64,000 nt of DNA, taken from contig NC_134519.1 in the NCBI RefSeq assembly GCF_027942865.1, positions 21,796,248 to 21,860,247 of the forward strand, written 5' to 3'. Position 1 is the first letter of the stretch. Every line of letters starts with the position of its first letter. Positions 29,701 through 40,964 of this stretch are shown in pieces. The position numbers and the translations under genes were made by a program. The notes beneath the pieces are model-generated. The model saw nothing but the letters and a program-made list of their open reading frames with translations, was not told the origin of the DNA and did no database searches. The stretch comes from Odontesthes bonariensis. Its lineage: Eukaryota; Chordata; Actinopteri; Atheriniformes; Atherinopsidae.

Positions 29701-32700
29701 TGAATAGATGAGATGTAAGGGACAGGTCCCATTTTTAAAAATGACAAGCGCTCCCATTTGCCTTAGCTTGGCACCCCCCTTCCCCAGCATCTTCTTCAGG
29801 TACCTTCAGCTTCCCAAACCCTCTCCATGTCAACTCTTCGACTACCCATCCCCCAGCTTTGTGCCCCTCAGGCCATGGAAGGAGGGAATGAAGGGGTGCT
29901 CCCCTGCTGTGCCCCTCCACAGCCCCCAGTGGCCCTTCTCTGGACCCCTTTGTGCCCCACACCCTCCCACTCCTCATTCCCCCACTCAGCCCCTGGCTCT
30001 ACAGCCCCCATCTTACCCCTCAGTCCCCCCCCTCCCGTCCCTCCCAACTCCCCTGCTGGGCAGGTGACAGGCCCCTGAATGCGGACCCGGGCGTCCCTGA
30101 TGGCTCTTACAGATGGAGCGTGGTAATCGGTCCAATAGAGCCCTGCCACAGGCTTTTCCCTGCTATGATACAAAGGCTTGGCCACATCACTTCCAAAAAA
30201 AAAAAAAAAGAAAAAAAGAGAGAGGGAGAGGGTGAGAAGAAGACAGAAAAAGGAAGAAGACGAAGAGGGAGCCAGAGGATGACAAAAGCGACATTGTCAT
30301 TTGTCATTAAGGGATACTCTGTGACAGAGTGGTCTCTCTGTTGTTACTAATAATAAAAACAGGGAGGGAAAAAGAGGGAAAGACAAAAATAAAGGGCCAG
30401 AAGAGGAGAAATCCACCCCCAACCCTGTAGTTAACATGAGTTACAGTGCAAAAGGAGAGCTCTCTCCTCTGAGAAGTTTTATGACCTTTCCTTTCCTCCC
30501 TTAGGAATCCTTGCTGCTATTCACCCCCCTTTTTTCTGTCTTTTTCTCTTTCTCTATCATTAAAATGGTCATAACATTACATGTTACTTTGCTTGCTGTT
30601 TCTTCTTTTAGTCGCCCCTCAATGGGTTATCGGTTAAACAATGAAAATTGCACTCATTAATCCAAACACTGTTGTTGTATTTCATGCTGTGCGTCTATGT
30701 GTCTCCATGGCTTTCACTTTGCACCTGTTGTCTTAAAGAATTTGCTCCAATTTGGCTCACATCCTTACAAAAACAAACCATATTCCAAACTCATACTGCA
30801 TGTTCCAGGAGTATTGAAGCATCCGGCCAATCCACTGTGAGTCCATATGCCAGCGTGCTGCCCCTGGTTCAAATGTAATAAAGAGCTCTTCCCAGCATCA
30901 GAATCTTGTTTTGCCGGCGGTTCTTTGCGCAGCAGCATTCCCAGAGGCCAAATCCGTGTGTAATGCCTGGTCAGACACACACTGGCAACCGGTACAAACA
31001 TTTCCTGCTTGGCTCCAGAGGCTCCAGAGGCAAGGGGAGATCCCTTTGCCCCCCCTCCATGTCTGACTTGGCACTTTTTAATTAAAGCTTTAAATCTGGA
31101 GGGTAGAGGGAGAACGAGTGGTCTGGGGCAAACAGAGAAGCTTCAGTCCTTCACTGAAGTCTTTTTTTTTTTTTTCTTTTGCCAACACCTGTCTCTCTGC
31201 TTTTGAGCCCCTTTTTTCTTCTTACGCGGCGTTGGTGCTTGCTTCATAGTCTGACTGTGAAAAATGTGCAGTGAACCCTCCTCATGAGGTGTGAGAGGTC
31301 TCTTTGGGATGGATTTGGGAGAGGATTCCAACTCTCTATATTTTGTGTCCATCTGTGTTTGACATTCACCAAGTGAAAGCTCATAGCCCAGACGCAGCAG
31401 ATGCATGTTTGTGAGTGCGCACATGACCGAGAAAGAGATGGGGGATTGCACACGTAATGGTGGACAATGGAAAGCTGTCACGCTAGTTTGTGGAGCCTAA
31501 TCATTATTTAATAGATGGGTAACCTCCCCCTGAATGCAGAAATAGTCCTCTGTCTCTAGTTCGAGCCTCCATTGATTCGCTTCTTCTGCTGAATTAGATC
31601 CCTATAGCTGTCTCCCAGTTACCCAGTTGCTCTCTCCTGCCCTCAACTGAACAAACAGATTAAGAAGCACCTGCAAGAGGCTGCCTTCCCTGCACTATGG
31701 GATGCTATCGGCATAGCACACAGCATGGCAAAGACTGAAAGAGACAGAGTGTCCCAGGCTGTAGATGCCCCAGAGGGATCTAGTCCTCTTTAATCCATGT
31801 TCAAGCAGCCTCTGGCTTTTGATCCCCCCAGGAACCTCTGAGAAATTTAAGGGAGCAGGAGGACACAATCTAAAGTGGCTCTGCACCATGTGTTGTACTC
31901 AGCATAATCTATTGTCTCAGCTCTGGCTATTGTATCCCAGCTTAGCATTCACTGCAAAGTTTCATTATGTGTTTGCCTTACTTTTCCAAATGCTTACGTA
32001 ACAGTGTGTGTTGGTTTTTGCAATTTCAGCCAGTCACTCTGATGAAGGCTCTGATGTGGACTCTGAGCCAGGTCTGCCTTTGAAGAGGAAGCAGCGTCGC
32101 AGTCGGACTACCTTCACAGCAGAGCAACTTGAGGAGCTGGAGAGGGCCTTTGAACGCACACACTACCCAGACATCTATACGCGAGAGGAGCTGGCTCAGC
32201 GGGCCAAACTGACAGAGGCTCGAGTTCAGGTTAGAACACACACACGCATATTCTCGTCTAGCTCAAAGTCCTGGAGATTGAATCTTGACAGCATGACAGT
32301 GTGTCACTCTGTCATGGATAAGTGTCATGTGGGCGTTAAATTTTCTTGGGACGATGCCACACATTCTTTACAGACATTAGACATGTGCTTCCCCCAAACA
32401 TCCCCATGCCTGCTCCTTTGCTACACATATAGACAAATAATGACACACTCAGCCACTTTGTATGAAGACAGCTTTCTATTTTTGTCAAAGTTTTTCAAAA
32501 AAGGGGCTATGAAAAGATCTGAAAATAAATACTTGATTTAGATGGCTGCCTGATATGGCTCTAACAGCCATGACAACCCTCTGGTGTTGTCTGAACCATG
32601 TGACTTGCAGTAGCACACAAAGATGTGGTTTCACTGCACTCTGCAGATGTTATGATCTCTATCAGTTTAGCTCCCTGTAATGGGACAGAGAGGCCTGACA

Positions 32701-35700
32701 CACACACACACACACAAATCCATTGACCTGGTACAAAGCACACACAAAAATAAAACAGAGCATGTAATAACTTTATGAGTGAAGCTATGCTAGCTATCTG
32801 CAGATGAATTGTACACTTCTAACTTCTAACTTTGTTTACCTTCTTTTCTAAGGTGTGGTTCAGCAACAGAAGAGCTCGGTGGAGGAAGCAAGCAGGAGCC
32901 AATCAGCTGATGGCTTTTAACCATCTCATACCCAATGGTTTCCCTCCATCAGCAATGCCAGGCCTGCAGTCTTACCAGCTGTCTGACAGCCCATACCCTC
33001 CCACTTCTATAGCTCAAGGTGGGTGCAGCAGAACATAGCCAACTAAACAACTACTTCAAAAATGTACACGTTGGAAGTAAATCTCGCAGTGACAAATTTT
33101 CTGTTTTCATTTTGCAAAATTGCATTTTAAGTCGAATGTTTTATTCCCATCAGCATCTGAGCAGCCCAGTACGGTCCACCGACCGCAGCCTCTGCCACCC
33201 ACCTCTGTGCACCAGAGTGGGTTGAGCTCATCGGCAGCTTCCCAGGACGGAAGTTCTGCATATTGCTTGTCTTCTGGACGACACACCTTCTCAGGATACT
33301 CGGACAGCTTTGTGGCTCCGACAGGACACACCAACAGCGTGAACCCCACCATCAGCAATAGTCTCTCGCCGCAGGTGCATCAAATATTGAGCACACATAA
33401 AAACACATTTAGGAACATGTACATGTGCATAAATATACTTACACACACCTGAAAAATGCGCTTTCACACCGCTCTACATGCGTCATGTCAGGAAAGAGAA
33501 GGCCATCAGTTTTTGATAGAGTTCGTGAAATGCACCATATGGTTGGATAATGATACCGGCAAACACACACACACACACACTTAACTGCGTGACCTAGGAG
33601 ATGTCATTGTGATGACAATAATGAAATCTTGTTAGGCTAAAGAACTCGGTAGCTTTTCATTTTTGTTTATTGTGATGGATGTTTTGATGAATTTAAAATG
33701 TGGCAAACGTCAGTCTTTGGAGAGGTAGAGGACAAGACACAAGGAAGCATGTATGGATGTCAGATGATGACACAAATCAAAACTGAAAAGACAATTATGG
33801 TCGATTACACAGTCATCAGTGTCCATCAGTGGCTCCTTACTAGCCCAGAAGATGGACTAACAGGCGTAAAACGAGCTTTTAACCGCCACAAAGGGTGGTC
33901 GGCCCTCGTGCAATGCATGCTGGGTAGTAATTCCCATGAGAGAGAATCTCAGACTCCTGTCATGTAGAGATAAAAAACTGCCTCAGGCATGTTTGTTGCC
34001 ATCTAAATGCCCGAGGATGTATATATTGAGAAATAAATAGAGCTTTGTGGTGGCTGCCAGTGTGCACAGTCAACACAGAAAGTAGTTGGTGGCCCCATTG
34101 AGGCAAAAGCTATAATTTACTTCTTTGATGCAAGAGTGCTATTATATTTTTTTTCTCCTCAATAATTAGTCACACATGCTGTTAACACATTACCAGTTTT
34201 TACTGGACAGAGCAAGAGAACAGTGAAATCTACATTTGGCAAACTGCGAGAGTATAATAGTTGTAATCTGACAACTGCTTATTTATAGTCTGTGGTTCAG
34301 ATAATTAGTTTGTTTAAACATCCCTAGACAGCAAACATGCTAATAGTGGCCTCCTTTAACTGGCTGTGGTGTGAGTTTACACACACACAGGGTCATCAAA
34401 GGACTTAAACTCCAATAAAGAGGCCAAAGGTGGTGTGGCCTCATGGATGGTTTCTCCATTAACCTTAGCGGGCAGCTCTGTACAGAATGGACATCTCATC
34501 TTGCAGATCAGACGGCGTGCCTCGAATGTTTTTTTAGTCTGGGATTGCAATCACTGAATGTTCCAGTGTCTTAATTGATTGGAATGGAGTAATCTAGCCC
34601 CTCCTAACAAAGTGTATAATTTATGCAAATGAATCACTTTGTTGGCTAATTTGTTTTAATACACATATTCATTGCAGCTGTTTGAATGTATATTGCATTG
34701 CGGTTTCCTCTATTTCAAATGATGATAGAATTAATTTCCTGATTTTAACTTAATAATTAAGAGGAAATGAGAAGTGATTAAATTCTATGACATTGATAGT
34801 ACACGGAGACCTTTTTGCACTTGGAAAACTTAACCACTTTAGTTTTGTCAGATAGCTTAGTTAGTTTTGTACTAAATCCCTTATAGACTAATCCCCCTTT
34901 GGTTATCTGAACTCCAAATTTGTCCATGGAAGCTGCTTTACTCTACCTACTTTTCTGTAATTATCAGAGGATTCCTCTCACTCCAGATATGGTCATATAA
35001 GATGAAGATAGATTTTCGATACAGATAAGAGTTTACTTTAGATCAGTGATATTCTCGTCTGAGCACTGAGCTCTGCATGGAGAGCAGCAGCCAGGCAATG
35101 GCTTTCCTGGTCTCTGGCGTCTCAGTGCTGATCTGGTGCATACCAAAGGAATCCTTTCTCACCAAGGAAGCAAGCGGTCAGGATTTGTACCCCCCTGAGA
35201 CATAATCCCCGGAACAACCTCAAAACAGACGCAGCATCGGGAACTGCTGGAGTTTCAGTGGCAGGGGGAAAGTGCATACACACAAACTCAACACAAGCAT
35301 GCATGTATAAAACAAATGTTAGGACAAGGGCATGCAAACGCAAATGCTGCACGGTGTGTTTCAAATCTTTGTTTATAGTCACTAGAAAAAACGCTGTTTA
35401 TGAATATTGACACTGATTAAGTCATTAAATTATTACATTAACATCCAAATTTTCACAGATTCATTGTGATATATGCACTTGCATAAATAGGAGTTTTGGA
35501 TGAATCATATTAGTTTGAAAAAACATCTACATAATGCTAAACATTCTACAGTGTAAATTCTACAAATCATCACCAGAGGGATATAAAATGGCTTGCTAGT
35601 TGCAACATTGCAGATTTGGTCAGATGTGAGGCCAAATTGCTAAGAACAGCTCCAAATTACATAAATGAATGACATCTGAGGCTGGCTTCACATGCGTGAA

Positions 35701-38016
35701 TGTGCGTGCCACCTGGCTGTCAGTTGGGAAAGCCCTTGTTTTTTTTTTTTTTACATCGCTTTGCAATGCTTATTCATCACCTTCTCCTCAGTTAGAGGCC
35801 GTTTGGTTTTGTTCTCGTCTTTAGCTCAATTTGCTTCTACATGGACTGTAACTCTTGTTCTCCCCTTCACTCAATTTTTTAGACATTTTCACGACTTTGC
35901 TTCTCACGCAAACCCTTGTGCAGCTGTTCACTATGTATCACTGATACCCCTGAAGCCCTGACATCAGAATAAAAAATGCTTACTACACGTGGGCGTGCAC
36001 GCACACACACCTAGAGTTAGAAGCACAGTTCCACACGTAGATGAAGCAGCTCTAATACGCATACTCAAACACACCCTGCTCCTTGTTCCCACGTACCCTT
36101 TGCCCTCTGTACCCTAGCTTCACGAGGATGCGGTGATTTTGAAGCATGACTGAGACAATAAAATAAAGTGAAAGAGATATAACTCGCTGATGTATTAAAA
36201 GGTGCTTTAACTTTTCACATTCCTGTGTATTTTCGTTCTCATCATAACACTGGTCATACTTAAGATATTTTTGAATCTGTCCTGTTGGTAACAAAAAGCT
36301 ACAAGATCATAACTTTTTATGACAAGGATGCATTGGGGAATGAATATATTTTTTAATATACTTTTGCCCATATGACATGATAACTCCTGCAGAAACCACT
36401 TGTGGGATGAAAGATTTTTTAGGCACTGTCGGCTCCTCAGTCAGTCAAGCAGAGTAAAGACAAACAGATGTGTGAGGACAATCAGTAATAATATATTTCT
36501 AAATGTCAACAAAGAGAGGTTCTACACTTAAGCCCACCTAAGTAGAGTGGAAAAGATGGCTGACAACTGCAGTATCATATATACAGAATAAAAATGAAAG
36601 TGTCAATTTGGCTAGCATTTTTTAAAAACTCTCTCTTGGTGCTATCAAAAGGTATTTTCAATGAAATTCTAGTCTATTCTAACCACCCGGTTCTCTTGTG
36701 TTTCTTGCATCAGGTGATGGGCCTGTTGAACCCAAGTGGAGTGCCACATCAGTCCCAGAGTGACTTTGCTCTCTCCTCACTGACTGGAGGCCTGGAGCCC
36801 AATGGAGCCATGGCTGCAAGCTGTCATGGTTCCCAACGCCTGGAGGCTCTTCCAAGCCTGACAAGCATGCCAACCCTGCCTAGCACCCAGTCTTACTGCC
36901 CACCCTCCTACGCTTCCCCAGCCTATGCTGTAGACCACCACCCTTCTTACCAGTATGGACAGTACAGTCAGAGCAAGGTACATACACTGTATTCTTAAGC
37001 GTCTACTTTAAATGTGTTTTCACACAGATTCATACTGACTTCCAAGCTGATTGTTTAAAGGGAGGTTATATCATTCCATGACCCCTGTTCTTGCTGCATG
37101 ATTTAGTTTAGATTTTCCAACCCACAGCCCATGTTAATTGCACTAACCAATCTGATGAGTGAGCTTCTCAAATCACCCTGTGCTGTGCTAAAATTACATT
37201 TGTGTTAGGAGCGCTATGGCCAGGTTACCTCAGTTTACATTACCATCATCTGACTGTCCATGTGGCCCCGATGCTTATCCCAACCCACACATTTTCATGC
37301 ACTGTCCTTTCATGACCCTGCATGATGAGCTTGCCCATCAAGTCCACAGTATAGCTCACCTAGCCATGTAATGACCCCTGTGTAACAAGGATAGCCGCCC
37401 AAATGAAAGGAGCCACTTCCCAAAGTGTGTTTGACAGGAGGGAAGGGAGTGTGTGGGTTGGAACGGTCTGCTGTTGAGGTCTGATCTGAGGTACACTACC
37501 ACATGTTGACCGGCCCATCAGTGGCAACATCTTGATGTCATTAATTTAGCCAGACCTGGAAGAGACCCACATATAGCTTTTGGGGGTTTGGTGAAATGTG
37601 TATGCGTATACGTATGCATGTGAGCGCAGGTATGTGTGTATAAAAGCAGGGTATGGGGCTCTTTAACAAGGGGTGATTATGGCCCTTGGCAGGCCAGGAT
37701 TAGAACCATGTGTCCCACTGGAGGTCAGATTTAGAGTTGTTATTGATCAGCGAAGCAGTGCCGGAGATCCAGGCAAAGGCTCATTGCAAGAGTAGTTCTA
37801 CCAACCACACTTAGATCTGAGAATCTGTGGCAATATTTCCAAATGCCGTGTTTATTTTGGTCTCAACCACTTTTGCAAACACTTCTCTGACCTCTTTACC
37901 TAATACCATTTGATTAGCCGACAATTTACTGTCGACAAGTGATTGAAATGCGCAAAAAAAGCTTCAACCCTCTTTTTGTCTTCCCCTGTGCTCCTCAGGT
38001 GCCTTTCATTATATGA
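21514..38016 (+). CDS. pax3: Paired-box/homeobox transcription factor Pax3, complete gene
   Basis: Pax3 binds DNA through a paired domain and a paired-class homeodomain and controls neural crest, dorsal neural tube and muscle precursors in the nucleus. Exons: 21514-21598, 22089-22324, 22827-22956, 23244-23387, 32030-32229, 32853-33018, 33154-33374, 36714-36977 and 37999-38016. They join to about 487 codons, all with GT-AG introns. Paired domain about residues 34-161; octapeptide HSIDGILG 189-196; homeodomain 220-279 with Ser at position 50 (residue 269, context [10 protein letters not shown]), the Pax hallmark. The C-terminal transactivation region holds [18 protein letters not shown] and QSYCPPSY. 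Exon lengths 236, 130 and 166 equal those I know for mammalian PAX3. The N-terminus [14 protein letters not shown] and exon 8 separate it from Pax7. The acidic linker in exon 4 is divergent, so I suspect the teleost pax3b copy. The C-terminus depends on which donor is used (see findings). Confidence 0.95.
22089..22324 (+). CDS. pax3: pax3 exon 2 (N-terminal paired domain)
   Basis: 236 nt after acceptor gctgtctag. Encodes [20 protein letters not shown] through [20 protein letters not shown]. Contains most of the PAI subdomain, which contacts DNA. Donor AAAG|GTGAGA, phase 0. Confidence 0.97.
22827..22956 (+). CDS. pax3: pax3 exon 3 (C-terminal paired domain)
   Basis: 130 nt. Encodes [20 protein letters not shown] and then [23 protein letters not shown]. 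The first codon is CAA (Gln). Donor CCTCAG|GTAGGC, phase 1. Confidence 0.96.
23244..23387 (+). CDS. pax3: pax3 exon 4 (end of paired domain, octapeptide)
   Basis: 144 nt. Encodes [14 protein letters not shown], an acidic run with EDEEEEDE, and the octapeptide HSIDGILG, which recruits Groucho-type co-repressors in Pax proteins. Donor GAT|GTAAGT, phase 1. Confidence 0.95.
23621..23666 (+). repeat. (TAA)n microsatellite
   Basis: About 15 trinucleotide copies with one TGA-type interruption, in pax3 intron 4. Confidence 0.95.
25890..26110 (+). promoter_or_regulatory. Candidate pax3 intronic enhancer, block 1
   Basis: A compact block with a TEAD-type CATTCC (25,953 region), SOX-type ACAAT and CTATTGT motifs, and CAGAGGCAGGCAAATAGCC, embedded in otherwise AT-rich intron. 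Mammalian Pax3 intron 4 enhancers are known to use such inputs. This is inference from motif density only. Confidence 0.3.
26678..26756 (+). repeat. (GATA)n microsatellite
   Basis: Perfect to about 26,719, then decayed copies to about 26,756; in pax3 intron 4. Confidence 0.95.
26880..27090 (+). promoter_or_regulatory. Candidate pax3 intronic enhancer, block 2
   Basis: Homeobox-type TAAT/ATTA motifs (CAATATTAATTCAAAGGACA, ATTAATGAATG) beside a GC-rich stretch without simple repeats. It looks like constrained non-coding sequence, but no alignment was possible. Confidence 0.3.
32030..32229 (+). CDS. pax3: pax3 exon 5 (first homeodomain part)
   Basis: 200 nt after a large intron (23,388-32,029). 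Encodes [20 protein letters not shown] and then [21 protein letters not shown] through AKLTEARVQ. Donor CAG|GTTAGA, phase 0. Confidence 0.97.
32853..33018 (+). CDS. pax3: pax3 exon 6 (third homeodomain helix and linker)
   Basis: 166 nt. Encodes [20 protein letters not shown] and then [18 protein letters not shown] through [10 protein letters not shown]. Recognition-helix residues W, F, S, N are intact. Donor CAAG|GTGGGT, phase 1. Confidence 0.97.
33154..33374 (+). CDS. pax3: pax3 exon 7 (transactivation region)
   Basis: 221 nt. Encodes [20 protein letters not shown] through [12 protein letters not shown] and [11 protein letters not shown]. Ser/Pro/Thr-rich as in other Pax3 activation domains. 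Donor CAG|GTGCAT, phase 0. Confidence 0.93.
33375..36713 (+). other. pax3: pax3 intron 7
   Basis: 3.3 kb with a short CA run near 33,562 and no supported ORF. Holds an AT-rich block with homeodomain and octamer motifs described separately. Confidence 0.75.
34560..34790 (+). promoter_or_regulatory. Candidate conserved non-coding block in pax3 intron 7
   Basis: Dense TAAT/ATTA motifs, a perfect octamer ATGCAAAT at 34,623-34,630 (POU site), and TEAD-like GGAATG near 34,583. Function is inferred only. Confidence 0.3.
36714..36977 (+). CDS. pax3: pax3 exon 8 (C-terminal region)
   Basis: 264 nt if the AAG|GTACAT donor is used. Encodes [51 protein letters not shown] and [10 protein letters not shown]. 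An earlier donor, TACA|GTCAGA at 36,966, is in the position homologous to the mammalian exon 8-9 junction. Reading through into the intron adds VHTLYS and a stop ending at 36,998. Confidence 0.92.
36978..37998 (+). other. pax3: pax3 intron 8
   Basis: About 1 kb between the last two coding exons. No repeats recognised. If retained, it adds six codons and a stop. Confidence 0.7.
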
Positions 38017-38048
38017 AGTCCTCAACATGGCTTGAATGGCTACTCTGA
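37999..38048 (+). CDS. pax3: pax3 terminal coding exon
   Basis: Acceptor ctcctcag ends at 37,998. From the AAG donor it reads VPFII and stops at 38,016. From the TACA|GT donor it reads [16 protein letters not shown] and stops at 38,048. The second reading preserves the AFHY motif of mammalian Pax3 exon 9 (AFHYLKPDIA). Confidence 0.75.
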
Positions 38049-39165
38049 CATTCACCCCTGGAGAGCACCACCACCCACTGCCTCTGCCAACTTCCCTAGC
38101 CCTGAGGACAACAAGACAGGGGGTGGGGAGGTGAAAGGGTTATGGTTATCTACTTCAGAAAGAAGGGAAACCACTTTTGATAGTGGCGTATTGACGGCAG
38201 TGAAGGGGGTTGAGTGGAATAATTAAGGACCAAAGGCGCAGCCTCCTCAGTTACCTGAAACTCACTTCGCTAGTGCATCACGCCATGCTCCAAGGACTGA
38301 GCAGAGTTTTTCCTCAGTTCTTCAGGAGAAAAAGCAGGGGGTGGGGGAGCAGGTACATGCAATATGTTCAAGACCGTGTATTTGATTTTTAAAATGAGTG
38401 GCAGAGACACATGTTGAGGTGGAGCCTATCAGCTTCGGGAGCTTCCAGCTTGATAAGGACGGGGTGCTTTGTTGCGGTTGATGTTTAGAAGGGTTGGTGA
38501 CGGGGCACGTTCATCTGCAACGCTCGAGTGATATTAACTGTACACTGATGTGACGCATGAAAGACATAGACGACAATGTCAGTACATCAGGAAAACCAGC
38601 AGGAAAGCACGAACGAGCCCGGCATGGCATTAACGGGCAGGTGAAGTCAGTGAATCCGCTGCAACCCAAAGAAAGTGCAATACATTCATACCTCATGTGC
38701 TGTAAATGAACACGGATCAAATGTCTGCTCAAATACCTGCCCTCTACTTAAAACATGTTTAATTTTGGGTTGTATGCATCGACCAATCAGGGGAAATCAT
38801 CACACGATGAATAATAGTGAACGCAGTCATGATGTCATTAAGCCAAAAAAATTCTCTGCAAGTAAATACATGATTCAGTTTGACTGTTAATTTTGCTCTT
38901 GTTGTTACTTTGCATGTTAAATTAGTTGTCACCAGGAACTTGCAAGCATTAGTTCCATTTCCTATTTATTTAGTGTTGTTCAAGTGTATTTTCTGTCTTG
39001 TATAAGCTCTCCTCTGTGCTCAAGTAAGTCTTACACAATGTTCATTATTCACGTTTTATCTTTTGCATAATTTTCCATTTACAATGGCGTGAAATGATTT
39101 TGTTGTAAGTTTTGTGTATAATATAGCACTATTACTATTTATAATAAACTATGGGAAAAAGCAGA
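38049..39165 (+). other. pax3: pax3 3'UTR
   Basis: Non-coding sequence from the stop to a poly(A) signal AATAAA at 39,143-39,148, followed by an A/G-rich stretch where cleavage probably occurs. The end is inferred. Confidence 0.55.
39143..39148 (+). terminator. pax3 poly(A) signal
   Basis: Canonical AATAAA in an AT-rich 3'UTR, about 1.1 kb after the stop. No better candidate is seen before it. Confidence 0.5.
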
Positions 39166-40843
39166 AAAATGCGATTTTGGCTTGGTGTCATTTGTGGGAT
39201 ACAACAAAAACCTGCATGTCACACATTACGTAAATTTAATATGTTCAAGTTTATTTCAACAACTTTTACGCATGCTTTTCTGTTCGGTGGACAGTAATTT
39301 AGGCTTGGAATAAAAACAACCTTGTTTGCAAGAATTTACCCATAAAAGGGGATGATCTCCCAAACCTTCTCTGCATTGTTGTACAACTTCTGTCTTTATC
39401 AATGTTTGGTACTTTGAGAGATTGCATCGTAAATTCAGCATTTTAGCTGGTGCTGGAAAAGCGCCTTTTGAGAAACACGTAGACATAAAAAAATCTTCTA
39501 TGATAACTTTGGTGAAGGGAACACTATGTGTAGAAGACAATTTGAGGTGTCATTTGGAAATCTAAATGTCCAAGACTGTCGGTTTTTTTTTGTGACTAAA
39601 TTGTCACTTGTGCCAATTTAGTGAAATTACAGGAGTAATTCAGTATTCTGAAAAAGTATTATGAGATGTGGAGTTTCAGGAAATAATTAATCAGGTGATT
39701 AATGTTGGGAATTTAGTGTTTTGAAACAGCTCCCGACATGCCTCTTCGCATGCATCAACAAGTGTGTGTTTGTACGTGTACAGGGTGTTGAGTTCTGATG
39801 TGTGTAAAGGTACATGTTCAGAGTGATTTGTATTTCTTCTAAACTTTTCCCACAATTCATGGTTTCCTAAATAAATATGAATGAATTTTTTACAATAGAA
39901 ATGTGAATTTTTCAAACTTGGAAGCAAAACGTTTCCACTTCAGTGTCACTCGTACAGACCGAGAATCCCATTTTTACTGGAATGCCTCCGTGAATACACT
40001 GTGGCCGTATGAATCTGCGAGTGATCTCAATACACCACTCACAGACCACTCACATTTCAAAATCGATCTCTTTTTCGGACATACAAAATCTCCTCTGTAG
40101 AAACCAACCAAAAAAAAAAAAAAGTATCACAAAACAATGCACACACACAAAAACGCTGATATGTCAGCAAAATGTAAAAAGAATTTTGAGCCTAGCTTTA
40201 TGAACTGTTCAGATTTCTGCCCTGAAAATGCACATTTTGATAGATATGACCTTATTTTCCTATTGAGAGTTAACATTTCTAAAAACTGACTTAATGTAAG
40301 GAATCACGTGAGTAACTTTCATGGTATTGTTCATGGGTGAAATTTTCTTTCCTTCCCTTTTCCGTAACGCCACAGCTTAGAGTATAATTTAAAGCTTGGA
40401 TGGGTAATATTACGTTATATTATATCAAACACAAGTAATACATATTTTTAGAAAAAGTAAAGTGAAAAAATAACTTTGAACAAAAAAAAACTTTTATTTC
40501 AAATGCTATTTCATCTGTTATATTTTATCATACTACAGACTACCTATTTTGTTGAGGCCAACAAAGTAAACATACATAACAGCTATGAAGGGAATTCAAA
40601 GTGGATAACACAATCTGGGCTTTCTTTTGGATTCCTGATCAAGTTTTTCTGAGAGCGGTGCAGGATGTCTTGGATGAACTTGTGGCTGAAGTACTGAGGC
40701 TTTCTTGCCATGTACCTCAGACACACTTCTGGGGTACTAAATCATAAATATATCCTCTTTCATAAACACTCCTTTCGGACAAATTCCTGCTCCCTGGTGG
40801 CTCCTTCACACCCCTTAATGACTAAAGCAGAGCTGCCGTAAAT

Positions 40844-40850
40844 TATATAA
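40844..40850 (+). promoter_or_regulatory. TATA box of KCNE-like gene
   Basis: TATATAA sits about 25-35 bases before a plausible transcription start and a first exon with a good donor. It is about 1 kb upstream of the KCNE-like coding exon. Confidence 0.5.
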
Positions 40851-40874
40851 GCACAGCAGCCCTCAGACACACCA

Positions 40875-40964
40875 GGACATCAGTCACTGACATGGCTACG
40901 CAGAGCTCAGACGGCTTCTGGCTCTCACTGCCAAACGGAGAGAAAAACACTGTTCACCCAGCGG
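40875..40964 (+). other. Inferred 5'UTR first exon of KCNE-like gene with uORF
   Basis: The donor CAGCG|GGTAGAG region (exon end about 40,964) pairs with an acceptor after a T-rich tract (gattctgccaag, ending 41,887). An upstream ATG at 40,892 begins MATQSSDGFWLSLPNGEKN. After this splicing it meets a stop before the main ATG, so it would be an upstream ORF of about 25-28 codons. KCNE genes commonly have one coding exon preceded by 5'UTR exons. Confidence 0.4.

Larger units (their letters stand above)
23388..32029 (+). other. pax3: pax3 intron 4 (8.6 kb)
   Basis: Largest intron of the gene. Contains an (AAT)n run, a (GATA)n run at 26.68 kb, purine-rich low-complexity sequence around 30.2-30.4 kb, and blocks that look like conserved non-coding DNA (see regulatory entries). 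Pax3 intron 4 enhancers for neural crest are known in mammals. ORFs inside are not supported. Confidence 0.8.

Noticed and set aside
29708..30350. Four overlapping ORFs of 83-132 codons on both strands in pax3 intron 4
   Set aside because: Pro-rich or Lys-rich readings of C-rich and A/G-rich low-complexity DNA; no domain, and within an intron.
32008..32541. 177-codon ORF containing part of the homeodomain as a single gene
   Set aside because: It is pax3 exon 5 plus read-through at both ends; true borders are the AG at 32,029 and the GT at 32,230.
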